Assembly: GCF_963678635.1 (NCBI RefSeq)
Contig: NC_087069.1
Span: forward strand, 54,480,928-54,544,927
DNA length: 64,000 nt
Reading direction: 5' to 3'
Source of the DNA: Symsagittifera roscoffensis
Lineage: Eukaryota; Xenacoelomorpha; Acoela; Convolutidae
Below the pieces are notes generated by a model that was not told where the DNA came from, searched no databases, and saw only the letters and a list, made by a program, of their open reading frames with translations. How positions within the stretch are numbered: the first letter of the stretch is position 1; every line of letters begins with the position of its first letter. This document shows, in pieces, positions 53,641-64,000 of this stretch. Position numbers and translations under genes: made by a program.

Positions 53641-54439
53641 TTCAATTTGTGAAACAAAGACCAAATCTTGATATAGTAATAAGAAGTCATAGTTATTGAT
53701 GAGGATTTGGAGTTTGAAAGGACACAAATGGGTCTCTGGACAAATTTTACGGATGATTTAAACTTCCGACTTCTATTTACGAAGCAATTGATATAGGTAT
53801 AGTTGCGGGAAGCCTTAAAGGCTGTTAAAGTTAAAAATATATAATTTGGTTGCTTGTGATAACTTTGATAGTTTTGGTTGCTTAGTGTTGTTAATTTAGC
53901 TGATAATTTAAATTAAAAATGACCTTTTTCAAACTGAAGGCCATTGGAAGAAGATGTATTTAGTGACAATTTTAGAAAAAAATTAATGAAATAAAAGACA
54001 AAAGTAAGAAAGAAGAATTTGAAAATAAATTGATTAAGTAGCGTGAGCTAAAGTTGACATTTTTTTTAATTGAACAACTTACAGATTAGATTGTTTTTCA
54101 ATGTGACCCCTTTATAGTTCGTAAGTTTCATAAGACAGAGTTGCTGAGTTGAACCTACTAGTCAATATATAAATTGAAACAAAAAAATTGAATTCCAGAG
54201 GTTTCAAACAATGAAAAACATATTTCATCTTCTAAAAAAGATTAAAAGAGTAATTTTTTTTGAAGAATTATATATTGTAAAGTTTATGACAACAATTAAA
54301 AATTAGATACTATCACTTCAACACACTATTTTTTGATGGTTTTCGCTGAAGTTCGTTTCGGGTTCTTTGAGGGGTAGAATTTCAAATCTAGGTAGCTAAA
54401 ATTTATTTAATGTTTTTTTTTCGAAACTAGTTCGTTTCA

Positions 54440-54720
54440 CCCAAATAGATGGGCTGGAAGAGCTTTCTCGTAGAGTAGCTTTTGGTTAAGAACGCTTTCT
54501 GTTTCGGCCGATTATGTTAAAATAACCGCTTATCTAATACTGATCTTACTCCTACCCTTTTTCACTTGCCACAAAAAATCTCTATGGAAACCAGAAATTA
54601 GCGACTGGCGTGAGTCGACTTTTTCTATCGATATAAGATTAATTCCGACTACTGCAGTTAGTCAAATTTTATAAATAACAAAAAAGAATAATTAGGAAAT
54701 CTGATCGGTTCTTAGTTAAC
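54440..54720 (-). repeat. Decayed LTR relative 1
   Basis: CGTAGAGTAGCTTTTGG, TTTCGGCCGATT and TCTAATACTGATCTTACTCC match the LTR tracts CATAGAGTAATTTCGG, TTTCGGCCGGAT and TCTAATACCGATCCTAATC in order and spacing. Heavily diverged. Confidence 0.5.
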
Positions 54721-55519
54721 TATTTACTATGTTCTAAAATGACTGCAAATTTAAAAGTTAAAGTATTTAGAATTTCAAATCTTAAAATTACAGGATTTCA
54801 ATCAAATTTTTTTTAGCTTGGTATAATCTCAATGACCTTGGGTATTATTTTTCAAGTTTTTAGAAAAAAAAGTTCACAAGTTTTTTTTGGATAGCTATAA
54901 CCCAACCTCAATTTTCATTTAAAAAACTGCATAGACTGCCAAAATAGATCGAAATTTCAAAAAATATATTTCGCCGGCTTGTTATCAAATCAAAAAAAAG
55001 TTAGTTTGTTTCTTTTGAAACCGGTAGGTGAGAACCACCCGAGCTCTTTTTTTCAACTTGGCTTCCATTTTTTCAAAGCAAATTTGAAAGTAAAAGTGGA
55101 AGCGCATATAAAATAGTTTCGTTCGTGTTTTTTTTTTAAATATACTTTTAACTTTCTGACAAATAATGATTTTTAATATTTTTTTTTCACGAATTTACAG
55201 TTGTTTTTCACTGTTTGTAACTCAAGTTTGGATTGCAGATTCTTTGATCTTTTGTTTGTTGTTATCATTTTAAAATTGCGATGTTTGTGTCAAAGCGTAA
55301 GAAATGAAGTTTTCGTCGCGATAAATTTTTCTCGGTTCGATCTTGCAAAAGAAATTTTAATTTAGAAAAGTAATCTTTTTAAACTTGTGCACATGAAATA
55401 ACCAAAAATAAATGATGTTTTTAATGTTTTGTTTTACTTTTTGACTTAGTTTTGAGTTGGATGACATCAATACCGATACATTAATTTTCGTTTGCTTTCT
55501 TAAACAGCTTTATAACTTT

Positions 55520-55860
55520 GTGGTTCGCTAGTTGAACTTTTAAAGCTTTGAGAGATCCGTGTTAGTTCGGAACAGATAGTTAATCTACTTCTACGAGTTT
55601 TTAGACCGTATTTTTGGGTTTAGATTTCTAGTCAGAGAATTTTGCCTAAATTTTTTTAAGGTTTTGTGATACAACATCAAAAGATCAAATAAAAGTGAAT
55701 CGGTTGACAACGTGCATGTCTCTGTAGACCGCGAACAAGTCGTCAGACACACTTTTAAGATTATGATTTTTTAAGTTGGTTTTAAACTAGGTTAGTTTAA
55801 AGGTGGGGTGTACAGTGAACTGTCTGCCTAAAATCTATAAACAAGATTTATCTCAATTTA
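55520..55860 (-). repeat. Decayed leader relative (fragment 2)
   Basis: Begins GTGGTTCGCTAGTT like 53321 (GTGGTTCGTTAGTT) and carries AAAAGTGAATCGG, GCGAACAAGTCGTCAGACAC and a TTTAAACTAGGTTAG block in the same order as the leader. Confidence 0.5.
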
Positions 55861-55973
55861 TTTTTAGAAACAAAATTATCAACGTTTGATCGTTTTTTAA
55901 ATTTATTCATGGCTCTTGCTTCTATGTTTTCTAAATTTTTAATCAGAGCTTGCTCTAGTTTTGAAGGTAATTT

Positions 55974-56150
55974 TGAGACTCGTTGGTTGCATCAAAGAAA
56001 TACTTTAAATTGAGTACGCCGTCTGTTTGTCACGCTGTCATTTTATGGCCCAATAGAATTTTCCAACTGTTTTGTCTAAGGCTCACCTCAACCTTCTTTT
56101 TCAATGCCATATTAGATCTAAACGGAAACGGATAAAGATGTAGTTATGAG
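55974..56150 (-). repeat. Decayed LTR relative 2
   Basis: GTACGCCGTCTGTTTGTCAC, GCTGTCATTTTATGGCC and TTCCAACTGTTTTGTCTAA match the LTR tracts GTACACCGTCTGCTCGTCAC, GCTATCTTATTTTCGGCC and GTGCAACTTCTTAGTCTAA. Clearer than relative 1. Confidence 0.6.
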
Positions 56151-56211
56151 ATCAACTTTTCTTTATCCATATTATTTTTGGTTCACTATATGAGCTAGTC
56201 AAAACTTGCAG

Positions 56212-56342
56212 AAAGAAGAAAAAATAATGATTATGAAGCCTCGAAATCATATCGGTATTTCTAAACCAGTTTTCAAAAAAAGCGAGATGCAAACTGCGAA
56301 GGCCGCCATAGATTGGTTGTTATCGAATGTTGAAGGAAATTT
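56212..56342 (+). CDS. Candidate host exon before the PLAT exon
   Basis: Acceptor CAAAACTTGCAG. Reads KEEKIMIMKPRNHIGISKPV and AKAAIDWLLSNVEGN. The frame stays open to TGA at 56431-56433, but a GTGGGT donor at 56343 would end it in phase 2, as the PLAT exon requires. No domain recognised. Confidence 0.4.
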
Positions 56343-56502
56343 GTGGGTTTCTTTCATTATGGGTGATCGAGAACAAAATTTAAACTATTTATTTTGTAAA
56401 TTGGCATCCGATTTCAATTTCAGACAATTTTGAAAGGGCATTTTGAGACAACTTCAAACAAAGTTTTTGAAAGCTTTGATTTTGTTAATTTGACCTGTAC
56501 AG

Positions 56503-56757
56503 AAAAAAAATTATCCGGGTCCTGATTATGTTTTTCAAACCGATTGGGTTAAAACTGCACAAAAAGCGCTCGTTTTGTCTCATAAGAACTGATCCAAAAT
56601 TTGTTCTAGAAGGAAAAACTAAATACTACCTGACAATAAAAACGGGGAACTTTGGGACAGATCTAGATGTGAATGTCAGACTATTCGGGACAAGAGGCGT
56701 TTGCGTGCAAAGTGACCTAGATCTTGGAATCCTTGAGGATAATTTTAAAAAGAACTC
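56503..56757 (+). CDS. PLAT/LH2 domain, N-terminal half (polycystin-1-like)
   Basis: Acceptor GACCTGTACAG and donor AACTC|GTAAGT, phase 2 to 2. Basic segment (GLKLHKKRSF), then KYYLTIKTGNFGTDLDVNVR and LFGTRG, the typical first strands of a PLAT (lipoxygenase-homology) beta-sandwich: Y.V.I.TG....GTD..V...LFG. In polycystin-1-like proteins this domain follows the first transmembrane segment on the cytoplasmic side. Here the basic stretch and phase-matched second half at 61023 support that, but other PLAT proteins are possible. It may be the same gene as the exons at 30-51 kb. Confidence 0.65.
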
Positions 56758-56794
56758 GTAAGTACACAATTTATAACGGTTTAAAATCTTTCCT

Positions 56795-58290
56795 TACGAG
56801 GCCCGTCAGTGCACTCTGTGCATTTTAAGCGGATTCCGCATTAAGCCAAAGTCAGATTTGTCGCGGAACCGCAACTTTGCATTTTTTCTTTGATCTTCTT
56901 CGCTGTTTTGGATTCCACAAACAAATACCTAAAATACTGTACCGCTCGAAATCGCTCCAAAAAGAGGCGATTTTGCGGAATCCGCAATCGTACTTAGGGA
57001 AACCAGAACAGTTTGTGGGATCTAAAAACAAATAACATGACATTTGTGTAGTTGAGTTGACCTGTTGGGGATTCCGCAATTGTAACGGAATCCGCAAATT
57101 GTAAGTAAAATCCGCAAATTTTAAGTGAAATCCACGTTTCGTTTGCGGATTCGGTTTACATATATGTATATGAGTAGTATAACGTTTAAAATTATATATT
57201 TTATTTAGTAGATGGTCACCTGAAAGATCAATCTCAATTACTACATTGATCAACTACCAGTTGAAATTCCAAACGATTGGTCTCATTTCCTGTCAAACCA
57301 ACATCGATCTCAAATCCTGTCAACTTCGATCTCAAATTCGATCTCAATTCACTAGAATCGGCATCTACTAGATCATCAGTTTTTGGGATAGATGGAATCG
57401 CAAATACTGACCAGTATTTGGGAGAGATGCCGTCACAAATACTGACCTTATTCAGCAATATGCTGTGCGTTGTGTTTCCAAACACTCAAGTCAAGGACTC
57501 GGAAAATTGAATTTATTTGGCGTTATGCTTCGAAAATCAGTATTTGGGATTGGCTCAATCCCAAACACTGCCCTAATTTGGCGATATGCTGTGTGTTGGG
57601 TTTTCAAAAACTCTCAAGCCATTGGCTACAAATAATGAAAATGTTCGGCGTTATGCTTCCAAAATCAGTATTTTTGTGATTGAATCGATCCCAAATACTG
57701 ACCTCATTTGGCGATGAACGGTGTGTTGTATTTCCTAACACTCTTAACCCAATAATTCCAAATATTGAATCTATTTGGTGTTTTGATTCTAAAATACTAA
57801 AAGGTGACGTCCATCGGTTTAGTTGACAAATGTTTTGAGATTTGTTGGTTGATTCCGCTGACATTGGTTAAGTCCGTGCCATCCAATTCCGCATCGCTAT
57901 AGATAAGAATTCCAGCTCTAGCTTTTAATTGTTCATGTGCAAATTCAGTAATAAACAAAATTCTGAATCCACATACAATTTGCGGAATTCGCCTTTTTTG
58001 CGGATTCCGCTGACAAAATTGCGGATTCCACTTATTTTTTTGTGGAATCAATTTACAGTTGCGGAATCCAGAACAACTAGCTTTATTAGCTTGTTGCGAA
58101 ATCCGCGCACAACAAATGTGCCGAAAAAAAAATGAGTTATAGGTATTTGTACGCGAACTCCAAGGAAGTTTCATAAGTGGAATCCACTTACACTTTGAAA
58201 CATGTTTGAATGCTTGTCTATGGAAACCAGAAACATTCAGACACAAAATTGTGCGCCTATCCAGTGCACAGCTTGGCCTAGTAATGCTTT
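56795..58290. repeat. Region rich in GCGGAATCCGC-type palindromes
   Basis: GCGGATTCCGC, GCGGAATCCGC and degenerate forms occur many times at 56826-57150 and 57960-58120, flanking a central part without them. The ends carry related sequences in opposite orientation (ACGAGGCCCGTCAGTGCAC at 56796; TCCAGTGCACAGCTTGGCC at 58260). This looks like a compound non-autonomous element inside the PLAT gene intron. Confidence 0.55.
57412..57795 (+). repeat. Tandem repeat of about 127 bp, three copies
   Basis: CAGTATTTxxG starts at 57412, 57538 and 57666. Each unit repeats CAAATACTGACC, TTTGGCGATATGCTGTG, a CACTC motif and TTCGGCGTTATGCTTC. Copies are diverged. ORFs here are by-products. Confidence 0.7.
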
Positions 58291-59985
58291 TTTAAACTTT
58301 TTTATTTTCAAAGCTCGAAATAATTTTTACCTACAATCAAAATTTTTTGAATAACAAGATTTTCTCATGATCACCAATTATTTCATAAAATGAAACTTGA
58401 TAATTTTTTTTGTTCAGCTTGATGAGCCAGTTTCGAAACTAAAATCATTGAATCTTTTGTCATTTCCACTCCCTTAATTAATGGAGAGAACAATTTCCCG
58501 GTTCAACCTCGGTACGAATTAAAATTCTTTTCAAACAAATCTATTAATATGGTCTATGAAAAAAAGTTACTCATTCATTTTCCATGTGTGAAAATAAAGT
58601 GACAAGCATTCTTCCCATGCTAACAAATTTAATTTTTAAGTAACTTCACACCAAAGAAGCTAATGAAATGCTTCTCTAAAATGTGTGGGCTAATGAAATG
58701 CTTCTCTAAAACAATTCATATATCAAAAACATTTTGACAAAAGTCATCAATACAAGAAAGAAAGTGAATACACAGTTGAATTTATCGAGTGTTTGTTTTT
58801 CAGTAAAAAAAATATCATTTTGTTCGAGCTCATACTTGATTTTTTGCAAACGATTCGTTAATTTTTTCAATTGCAATTCGATCACTTATTCAACCTTAAG
58901 GGAAGACAACCCGTTTTGACAAAAACAGCTACTCTTACAATTCTCTTTCATAAAAAACGCTAGCATACAGTTCTACGCTTATCCAGAAGAAAAACATTGT
59001 ATAAAATTAGCATGTCCAATTTTTTCATAAATAGAGCATTACAGGCCTTGTATGATATTATCTAGCATTTCGACCATAAACGTTCCATATGTTCTAGATT
59101 TTTTATTGATAGAATGCAACAATGCTTTCGAGTATTTCGCTTTAAAAATTTATTTGAGCTGAAACACGAAAACCAAAGATTTTCTCAGATGAGAAATGCA
59201 ATAATGTTAAACGACAGCAAAATTGCAGAATAAACAACGTTTTGAGATAAGCCAAGCACATAAATCTGTTGAACTTCTCACAGTATTTTAAAAAAGTAAC
59301 TGCAAGAAAAAAGAAAAGATTAAATTTGTGGAATCAGTTTAAATCTCATTCAGGCTTACATATCATTATCTAAAAACAAAAAAAAACAAATATCTTCGTT
59401 TTGCTTCTTGACTCGTCTGTGTAAAAAGACTGGGTCTGGATTACGTAATAGACAAAACCTGAAATTTTTGCCTGCGAATTTTTTTTTGGACTTAATATCC
59501 GTGATAACAATTTTCGTTTAGTGATTAAAACGAAAAACAATTTTTTTTTCGTTAATTCAGGAGTTTTTGTATGTCTTTCAGTCAACAAATTCCCTCAATT
59601 TGTTTATTCAAAAATAGTTGATAATTAAATTTGTAGAAATAGTTAGCCAGGAAAAAAATGATTTTCGCGTAATTTTCACACATGAAAAATGAATAGGTTT
59701 GTTTGATGGGGATTTTTTTTTCGTATCGAGGTTGGACCGGGAAATTGTTTTCTCAATCAAATAAGGGAGTGGAAATGACAAAAAAATCAAAGAATTCAGT
59801 TTCGAAACTGGCTCATCAAGTCGAAATTAAAACAATTATCAAGTTTTTTTTTTCATGAAATAACTGGTGATCATGAAAAAAACCTGTTATTCAAAAAACT
59901 TTGATTGTAGGTAAAAAAATTTTCGAGCTCTGAAATTCAGAAAAAAGTTTAAAAAAACATATTAGGCCAAACTGTGCACTGGATA
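58258..59985. mobile_element. Fold-back transposon with long inverted ends
   Basis: Left arm 58258-58645 and right arm 59618-59985 are inverted copies through TATCCAGTGCACAG, TTGGCC, GATGAGCCAGTTTCGAAACT, TGTCATTTCCACTCCCTTA and ACAATTTCCCGGT. The 970-bp interior has no convincing ORF, so it is non-autonomous. The right end coincides with the N gap, so a target duplication cannot be tested. Confidence 0.8.
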
Positions 59986-60185
59986 NNNNNNNNNNNNNNN
60001 NNNNNNNNNNNNNNNNNNNNNNNNNNNNNNNNNNNNNNNNNNNNNNNNNNNNNNNNNNNNNNNNNNNNNNNNNNNNNNNNNNNNNNNNNNNNNNNNNNNN
60101 NNNNNNNNNNNNNNNNNNNNNNNNNNNNNNNNNNNNNNNNNNNNNNNNNNNNNNNNNNNNNNNNNNNNNNNNNNNNNNNNNNNNN
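59986..60185. other. Assembly gap (200 N)
   Basis: Exactly 200 N, a round placeholder size. It starts at the tip of the fold-back element, where a long hairpin would disturb sequencing or assembly. Confidence 0.95.
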
Positions 60186-61022
60186 TTATCAAAATCAATT
60201 TTTAGACCAGATCGCGTGAAATATCATGTTGAAGCTTTGTTACTCGAAATTCGGAAGTTATGAAGAATTTAGAAAAAATTATTCAAAAAAATATAAAAAC
60301 CTCCTCGCCCAAAAAATACTCCAAGACTTTCTAATAACTGTAAAAACTGTATTACGACGGATTGTTTTCAAATTTTTCGAGAATTCAAAGATTTATTCAA
60401 TTTCGAAAAAATATGAAAAAAAACTTTAAATTTGTTTTTGAATTATTTTAAAAGTTTTTTTGGTGGTTGTTTTCCTTTTGCAAATAGAACCGTTACCGAA
60501 AATGTTTAAATTAGCAATTTTTGTACGCTTTCATGTAGTTCTCCCATTATATCAAGCTCAAAAAACGCTACTAATTTAAAAAAATATATCAAATTTGAAA
60601 AGTTTTCTATGATGATGGTCGGATTTTGTTCTATTTGCACAGCAAGTGGCTAGCCTTGTTATGATATTCTTAGTTTGGACGCAAATAAATTGTTAACAAA
60701 AATGAAAGGAAGTTTTGTCAAATTTTTTATGGAGTTTATGAGCTGTTTGTGTTTGTCATATCAGAAGGGCACAAACATAAAATCAGTAAACTGTGCATGT
60801 ATCTGTCTCCTAGTTTGGCTATCTCTGAAGTGACAGGTACAAATGAGCAGTCATGAAATGAGAGACAATTTTTCACAAAAGTCTTATCATTGAGGTCTGT
60901 TTTCTTTATAATTTTTGAAATAAAATGGAAGAAGAAAAAGGTAAGGAAACCCAAAAAAACCCGCAAAGCAAAAAAATGTTCATAAAAACACACAAAAAAT
61001 GAAAACTTGAACGTTGTTTTAG
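60186..61022 (+). other. Intron-like sequence, nothing identified
   Basis: AT-rich, no exon or repeat boundary seen. Confidence 0.4.
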
Positions 61023-61161
61023 AGTTGAAGAATATTACTTAGATGCAAAAGACTGCAAACAATATTTGGGACCAGTTTTCAAGATTGAAATATGGCGGAG
61101 TTATGCGACATTGTCAGTGGCAGATGTTTTCCAGGGCGAAATCCGTTGGAGTGTGGAAAAA
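61023..61161 (+). CDS. PLAT/LH2 domain, C-terminal part
   Basis: Acceptor GAACGTTGTTTTAG. One leading nucleotide completes TCA with the TC ending 56757. Reads VEEYYLDAKDCKQYLGPVFK, then IEIWRS and FQGEIRWSVEK, to an AAA|GTAGGA donor in phase 0. LGPVFKIEIW followed by a W-x-V-E segment is the expected second half of a PLAT sandwich. Separated from the first half by a 4.3-kb intron filled with the repeats above. Confidence 0.65.
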
Positions 61162-63111
61162 GTAGGAGTTTTTAAAATCCATATTTACTTTATGAGAATT
61201 ATTTGTTGGTGTTCAAATTCGATTAATATTTTGGTTGAATGGTTTTATACATGATTTTTGCTGTTGAAAACTTTTCTAATGTTGGTTTCCAAAACTCAAG
61301 TATGAGTATGAAAAAAAAACTTTTAAAGGTTTTTGAAAAACATAAAGAAATTTATAGAAGGAAATTTCGTTTTTAGTACCAATTAATCTAAATTTGAGAT
61401 AAAAATATTATAAAGTCTTTAATACAATATTTTAATATTGAGAAAACAAACTATTGTAAAATTTCAAAACATGATTTAAATTCAAAAGCTGATGCATAAA
61501 ATCCAACTTAATTTATTTTACATGATTAAAAACTTGTTCATTGACTCAATTTTATTTTGATCAAGATTATGATAGACATTGGCTTCTGTTTGTTTTCAAA
61601 ACAATTCATTTTTGTGCGAATATATTTTCAATTTTTCTTCAAAAAGTTTGCTCGAGATTTTTTCGCACATTTTTTGATCAAAAATTGTTGAAGTTTATTG
61701 AATAAATTTTTTCGCAGAATATTTTTTTTTATCTCACGCGGGAATTTTTTTAATTTTTTGAAGAGAGCTCTATGAGATTTTTGTTTTGTGGTAAGATTTT
61801 GTTTCAAATTTGGTAGAACTAGAAGAACCAAATACGAACAAGACATCTCACGTTCAACTTTTTTGTTTTAGACCATTTTTCATTATACCATGAATTATGA
61901 ATAAGATATATATTTTGTGAAATTATTTTGACCAAATAAGTGATCGCATTTGGTTTTAATTTTTAAAAGGAGTCTTTTATATATACTATAATCAATTAAA
62001 ATTTGATTATACGAGACTATAAGCTTTTGTAAACATAATCGCAACTAGTTTTTGCAAAGATATTCTTGTATATTTGTCACGGATATTGCCTAAAAATCCA
62101 TTTCAAATGATTACTTAAGCCTATACTTGGATACAGATTGTAACAGCACAAGGTTCTCACTTAGATATTTGTTTACTTGACTAAATAGATTTTCTCTGTA
62201 GCTACCCGGGTTGATCTCCATAAACCGAAAATGCTTATCTCACTTTTTCCACACCGAAATTGCTTAACATACAATTCCCTAGATCAAACGTATGAAAAAA
62301 AAGTCAATCAAACAATTTTCAAACAATTTCAAAAAATCATTGAAAAAAGATTCAAACTATATATTTAGAAACCTGCGCGCTGAAACTACCAAAGTTCAAT
62401 ATTAATAGTTCGATTTGACATAGCGTTCAAAACATCCAGAAATTCTTATTGAATTGACAACTTCGAATATTTTTTAAATATTAATTCAAAAGTTTGAGAA
62501 AAGGATATATCACAATGCGATGAAAGAATTGGATTATGTATGCTTGGAGAATGTGTACATCAGAAAAACTGGTTTTTGGCGTCTGAAATAACTCCTCTCG
62601 CATAGTTTTGGTTCATCTAGAAGTAGGCTTAGAAAACTGTTGCTCTCTCAAGAGCTGAGGGGTCTCGCCTACAGACAGATAATGATGAATTTGAGGTTCC
62701 AATCTCTAAAACCCTCTGATTTTTCTCAGGTTACCTTCTCTGTTCAGAGACTGCACGTCTTATGGGGTAAGCTTAAACGCTAATTATGCCTCATTTGAGT
62801 TTTTGAAAAACGTTTTCCAAACAATTTCCATATATGAAAAATTACTTATCTTACAATTTCCATACATGAAAAAAATGCTTATCCGAGAGATTTCTTACAA
62901 CTTTCTGAATCTATGAAATTGTAGTAAATTGTAAGATACACATGCAACCAAATTGAAGTATACTGCTTTGATTGGCCAGATATTTCGGGTCTTTGATCTC
63001 AGAAATACCCACACTGTTTCTGTACGTTTTCAAATTAAGTTTTTAACCGTAAAAGAACAAGTGACCGACATTTACATGGATCGTGATAATTTTTGTCATT
63101 TTTTCTTTTAG
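61162..63111 (+). other. Intron-like sequence
   Basis: No exon identified. A higher-complexity stretch at 62580-62770 (CTCTCAAGAGCTGAGGGG) may be an uncharacterised repeat. Confidence 0.4.
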
Positions 63112-63164
63112 GAAATTCTTCATCTTAAAGGCAAACTACGCTCTCAAAAAGCAAAAATTTTCAT
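63112..63164 (+). CDS. Candidate exon closing the PLAT domain
   Basis: Acceptor CATTTTTTCTTTTAG, donor TCAT|GTAAAT. 53 nt in phase 0 to 2 reading EILHLKGKLRSQKAKIF. Joined to WSVEK this gives the terminal V-E-I strand of PLAT. Phase and pyrimidine tract are good. Confidence 0.5.
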
Positions 63165-63462
63165 GTAAATTGTGAGTGATCTTTAGTTTCAAAAGGCACA
63201 TTATCTTTCTGATTTTCCCGCAATTTGAAGAGAAAAATCATCCATATAGTTTTTTTATATGATTTAACTTAAAGAAAAAAGTGCCCATCGCTAACTATTT
63301 TTGAATTAAGAATTTTCGTGACGATCTATTTCTTTATTCAAATTTTGGGAGTTGAAAATTTTTCAATTATTTTCAATCAATTTTGTTTTGTGTTCCTTAA
63401 GTTCTTCTACACTTTTCGCGCACTCTAGATTGAAGAAAAATCTTGTCAATTCTTGGTTGCAG

Positions 63463-63490
63463 GTATCTTTGTGCAATATTTGTACAACCA
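63463..63490 (+). CDS. Possible next exon
   Basis: Acceptor CTTGGTTGCAG. Phase 2 start completes ATG with the previous exon, reads YLCAIFVQP, and a CCAA|GTAAAA donor follows. Short, so weak. Confidence 0.25.
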
Positions 63491-64000
63491 AGTAAAAGCA
63501 CGATAAATCGTGATAGTTGTTACCACACGCCTTTTCTTTTGCTCAGTGTTTTTTAAAGTGATTTGCAGAGCGTTTTCCAATTCAATAAAAAGCAAAAAGT
63601 GAATTTGGTTTTTTTTGTCGCTGATTCAATCAGCTTGATCCCTTGCCAATGCAACCTACAATTGCTTAACTTGTTAACCTATTGATTACTTGACCAATTT
63701 AAATCTAAGACCTTTTGAATCTGAAGAAACCAAAAATAAAACTTCCTGATATCGCATTCCGATTCTAAAACAACCAATTGCAAAAAAAAACATTTATATT
63801 GATTGTTCGCGTGTGTTTTACCATTTAGAGTTCTAGAGGAGGTATTTCGAATAAATCAAAGTCAAATTATCTTTCCAAACAATCCAGCAAAAATGATCTT
63901 CGATCATAATTGATCTTAACAACTTGACGTGCCGGTAGCAAATATTATCCTTAAACTTAAGTTGATAGACCTGTTGATAGAAATCAAATTGATAGAAAAA
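63491..64000 (+). other. Nothing identified to the window end
   Basis: AT-rich, no exon or repeat boundary seen. Confidence 0.4.

Noticed and set aside
59962-60219. Frames through the N run
   Set aside because: They consist of ambiguous bases.

Overview
This is AT-rich animal nuclear DNA. Evidence: GT-AG introns with phase-compatible small exons, a PLAT-domain coding segment, AATAAA poly(A) signals, and many interspersed repeats. No bacterial operon structure is visible. The host cannot be named from the sequence alone. All homology statements are by eye; no search was run.

The main content is two near-complete copies of one very large envelope-bearing Ty3/gypsy-type LTR retroelement, both on the minus strand. 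Copy 1 spans 11243-30088 (18.8 kb, 413-bp LTRs, target duplication ATAG). Copy 2 spans 31805-50250 (18.4 kb, 410-bp LTRs, target duplication TTGG). Gene order 5' to 3' in element sense: LTR, primer-binding site, ORF0 (77 aa), ORF1 (155 aa, basic), one long gag-pro-pol frame (large Gag, CCHC knuckle, R/N/S/Y-rich tail, protease, RT, RNase H, DDE integrase with GPY/F), two small membrane ORFs (A and B), a Pro/Ser/Thr-rich frame with no ATG (C), an envelope-like glycoprotein with signal peptide (D), a 609-residue protein (E), a 1.6-kb 3' region, LTR. ORF1/gag, C/D and D/E overlap and B/C abut, giving a virus-like compact layout. Both copies carry stops, frameshifts and deletions. Comparing them shows which breaks are private and what the parent layout was. 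Copy 1 LTRs differ at one position by eye, copy 2 LTRs at about twelve, so copy 1 is the younger insertion although its genes are already broken.

Both elements lie antisense in what looks like one plus-strand host gene. Candidate exons sit on each side of each insertion (5 nt at 11238-11242 joined to 30093-30138; 30663-30711; 31586-31641; 50269-50395; 50695-50790), with matching phases. Both insertions lie within about 20 bp of a 3' splice site. Further downstream, exons at 56503-56757, 61023-61161 and 63112-63164 encode a PLAT/LH2 domain, as in polycystin-1-like proteins. Decayed relatives of the LTR and leader lie at 53.3-56.15 kb in the same orientation.

The left part (1-11.2 kb) holds a 1048-bp tandem duplication with internal 184-bp triplets, the 3' end of a plus-strand coiled-coil-like gene (2761-4502), candidate exons at 7-10.4 kb, several hairpin or MITE-like elements and a tRNA-derived SINE candidate. 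The right part (56.8-64 kb) holds a 126-bp tandem triplet among GCGGAATCCGC-type palindromes, a fold-back element with arms of about 370-390 bp that ends at a 200-bp assembly gap, and the PLAT exons.
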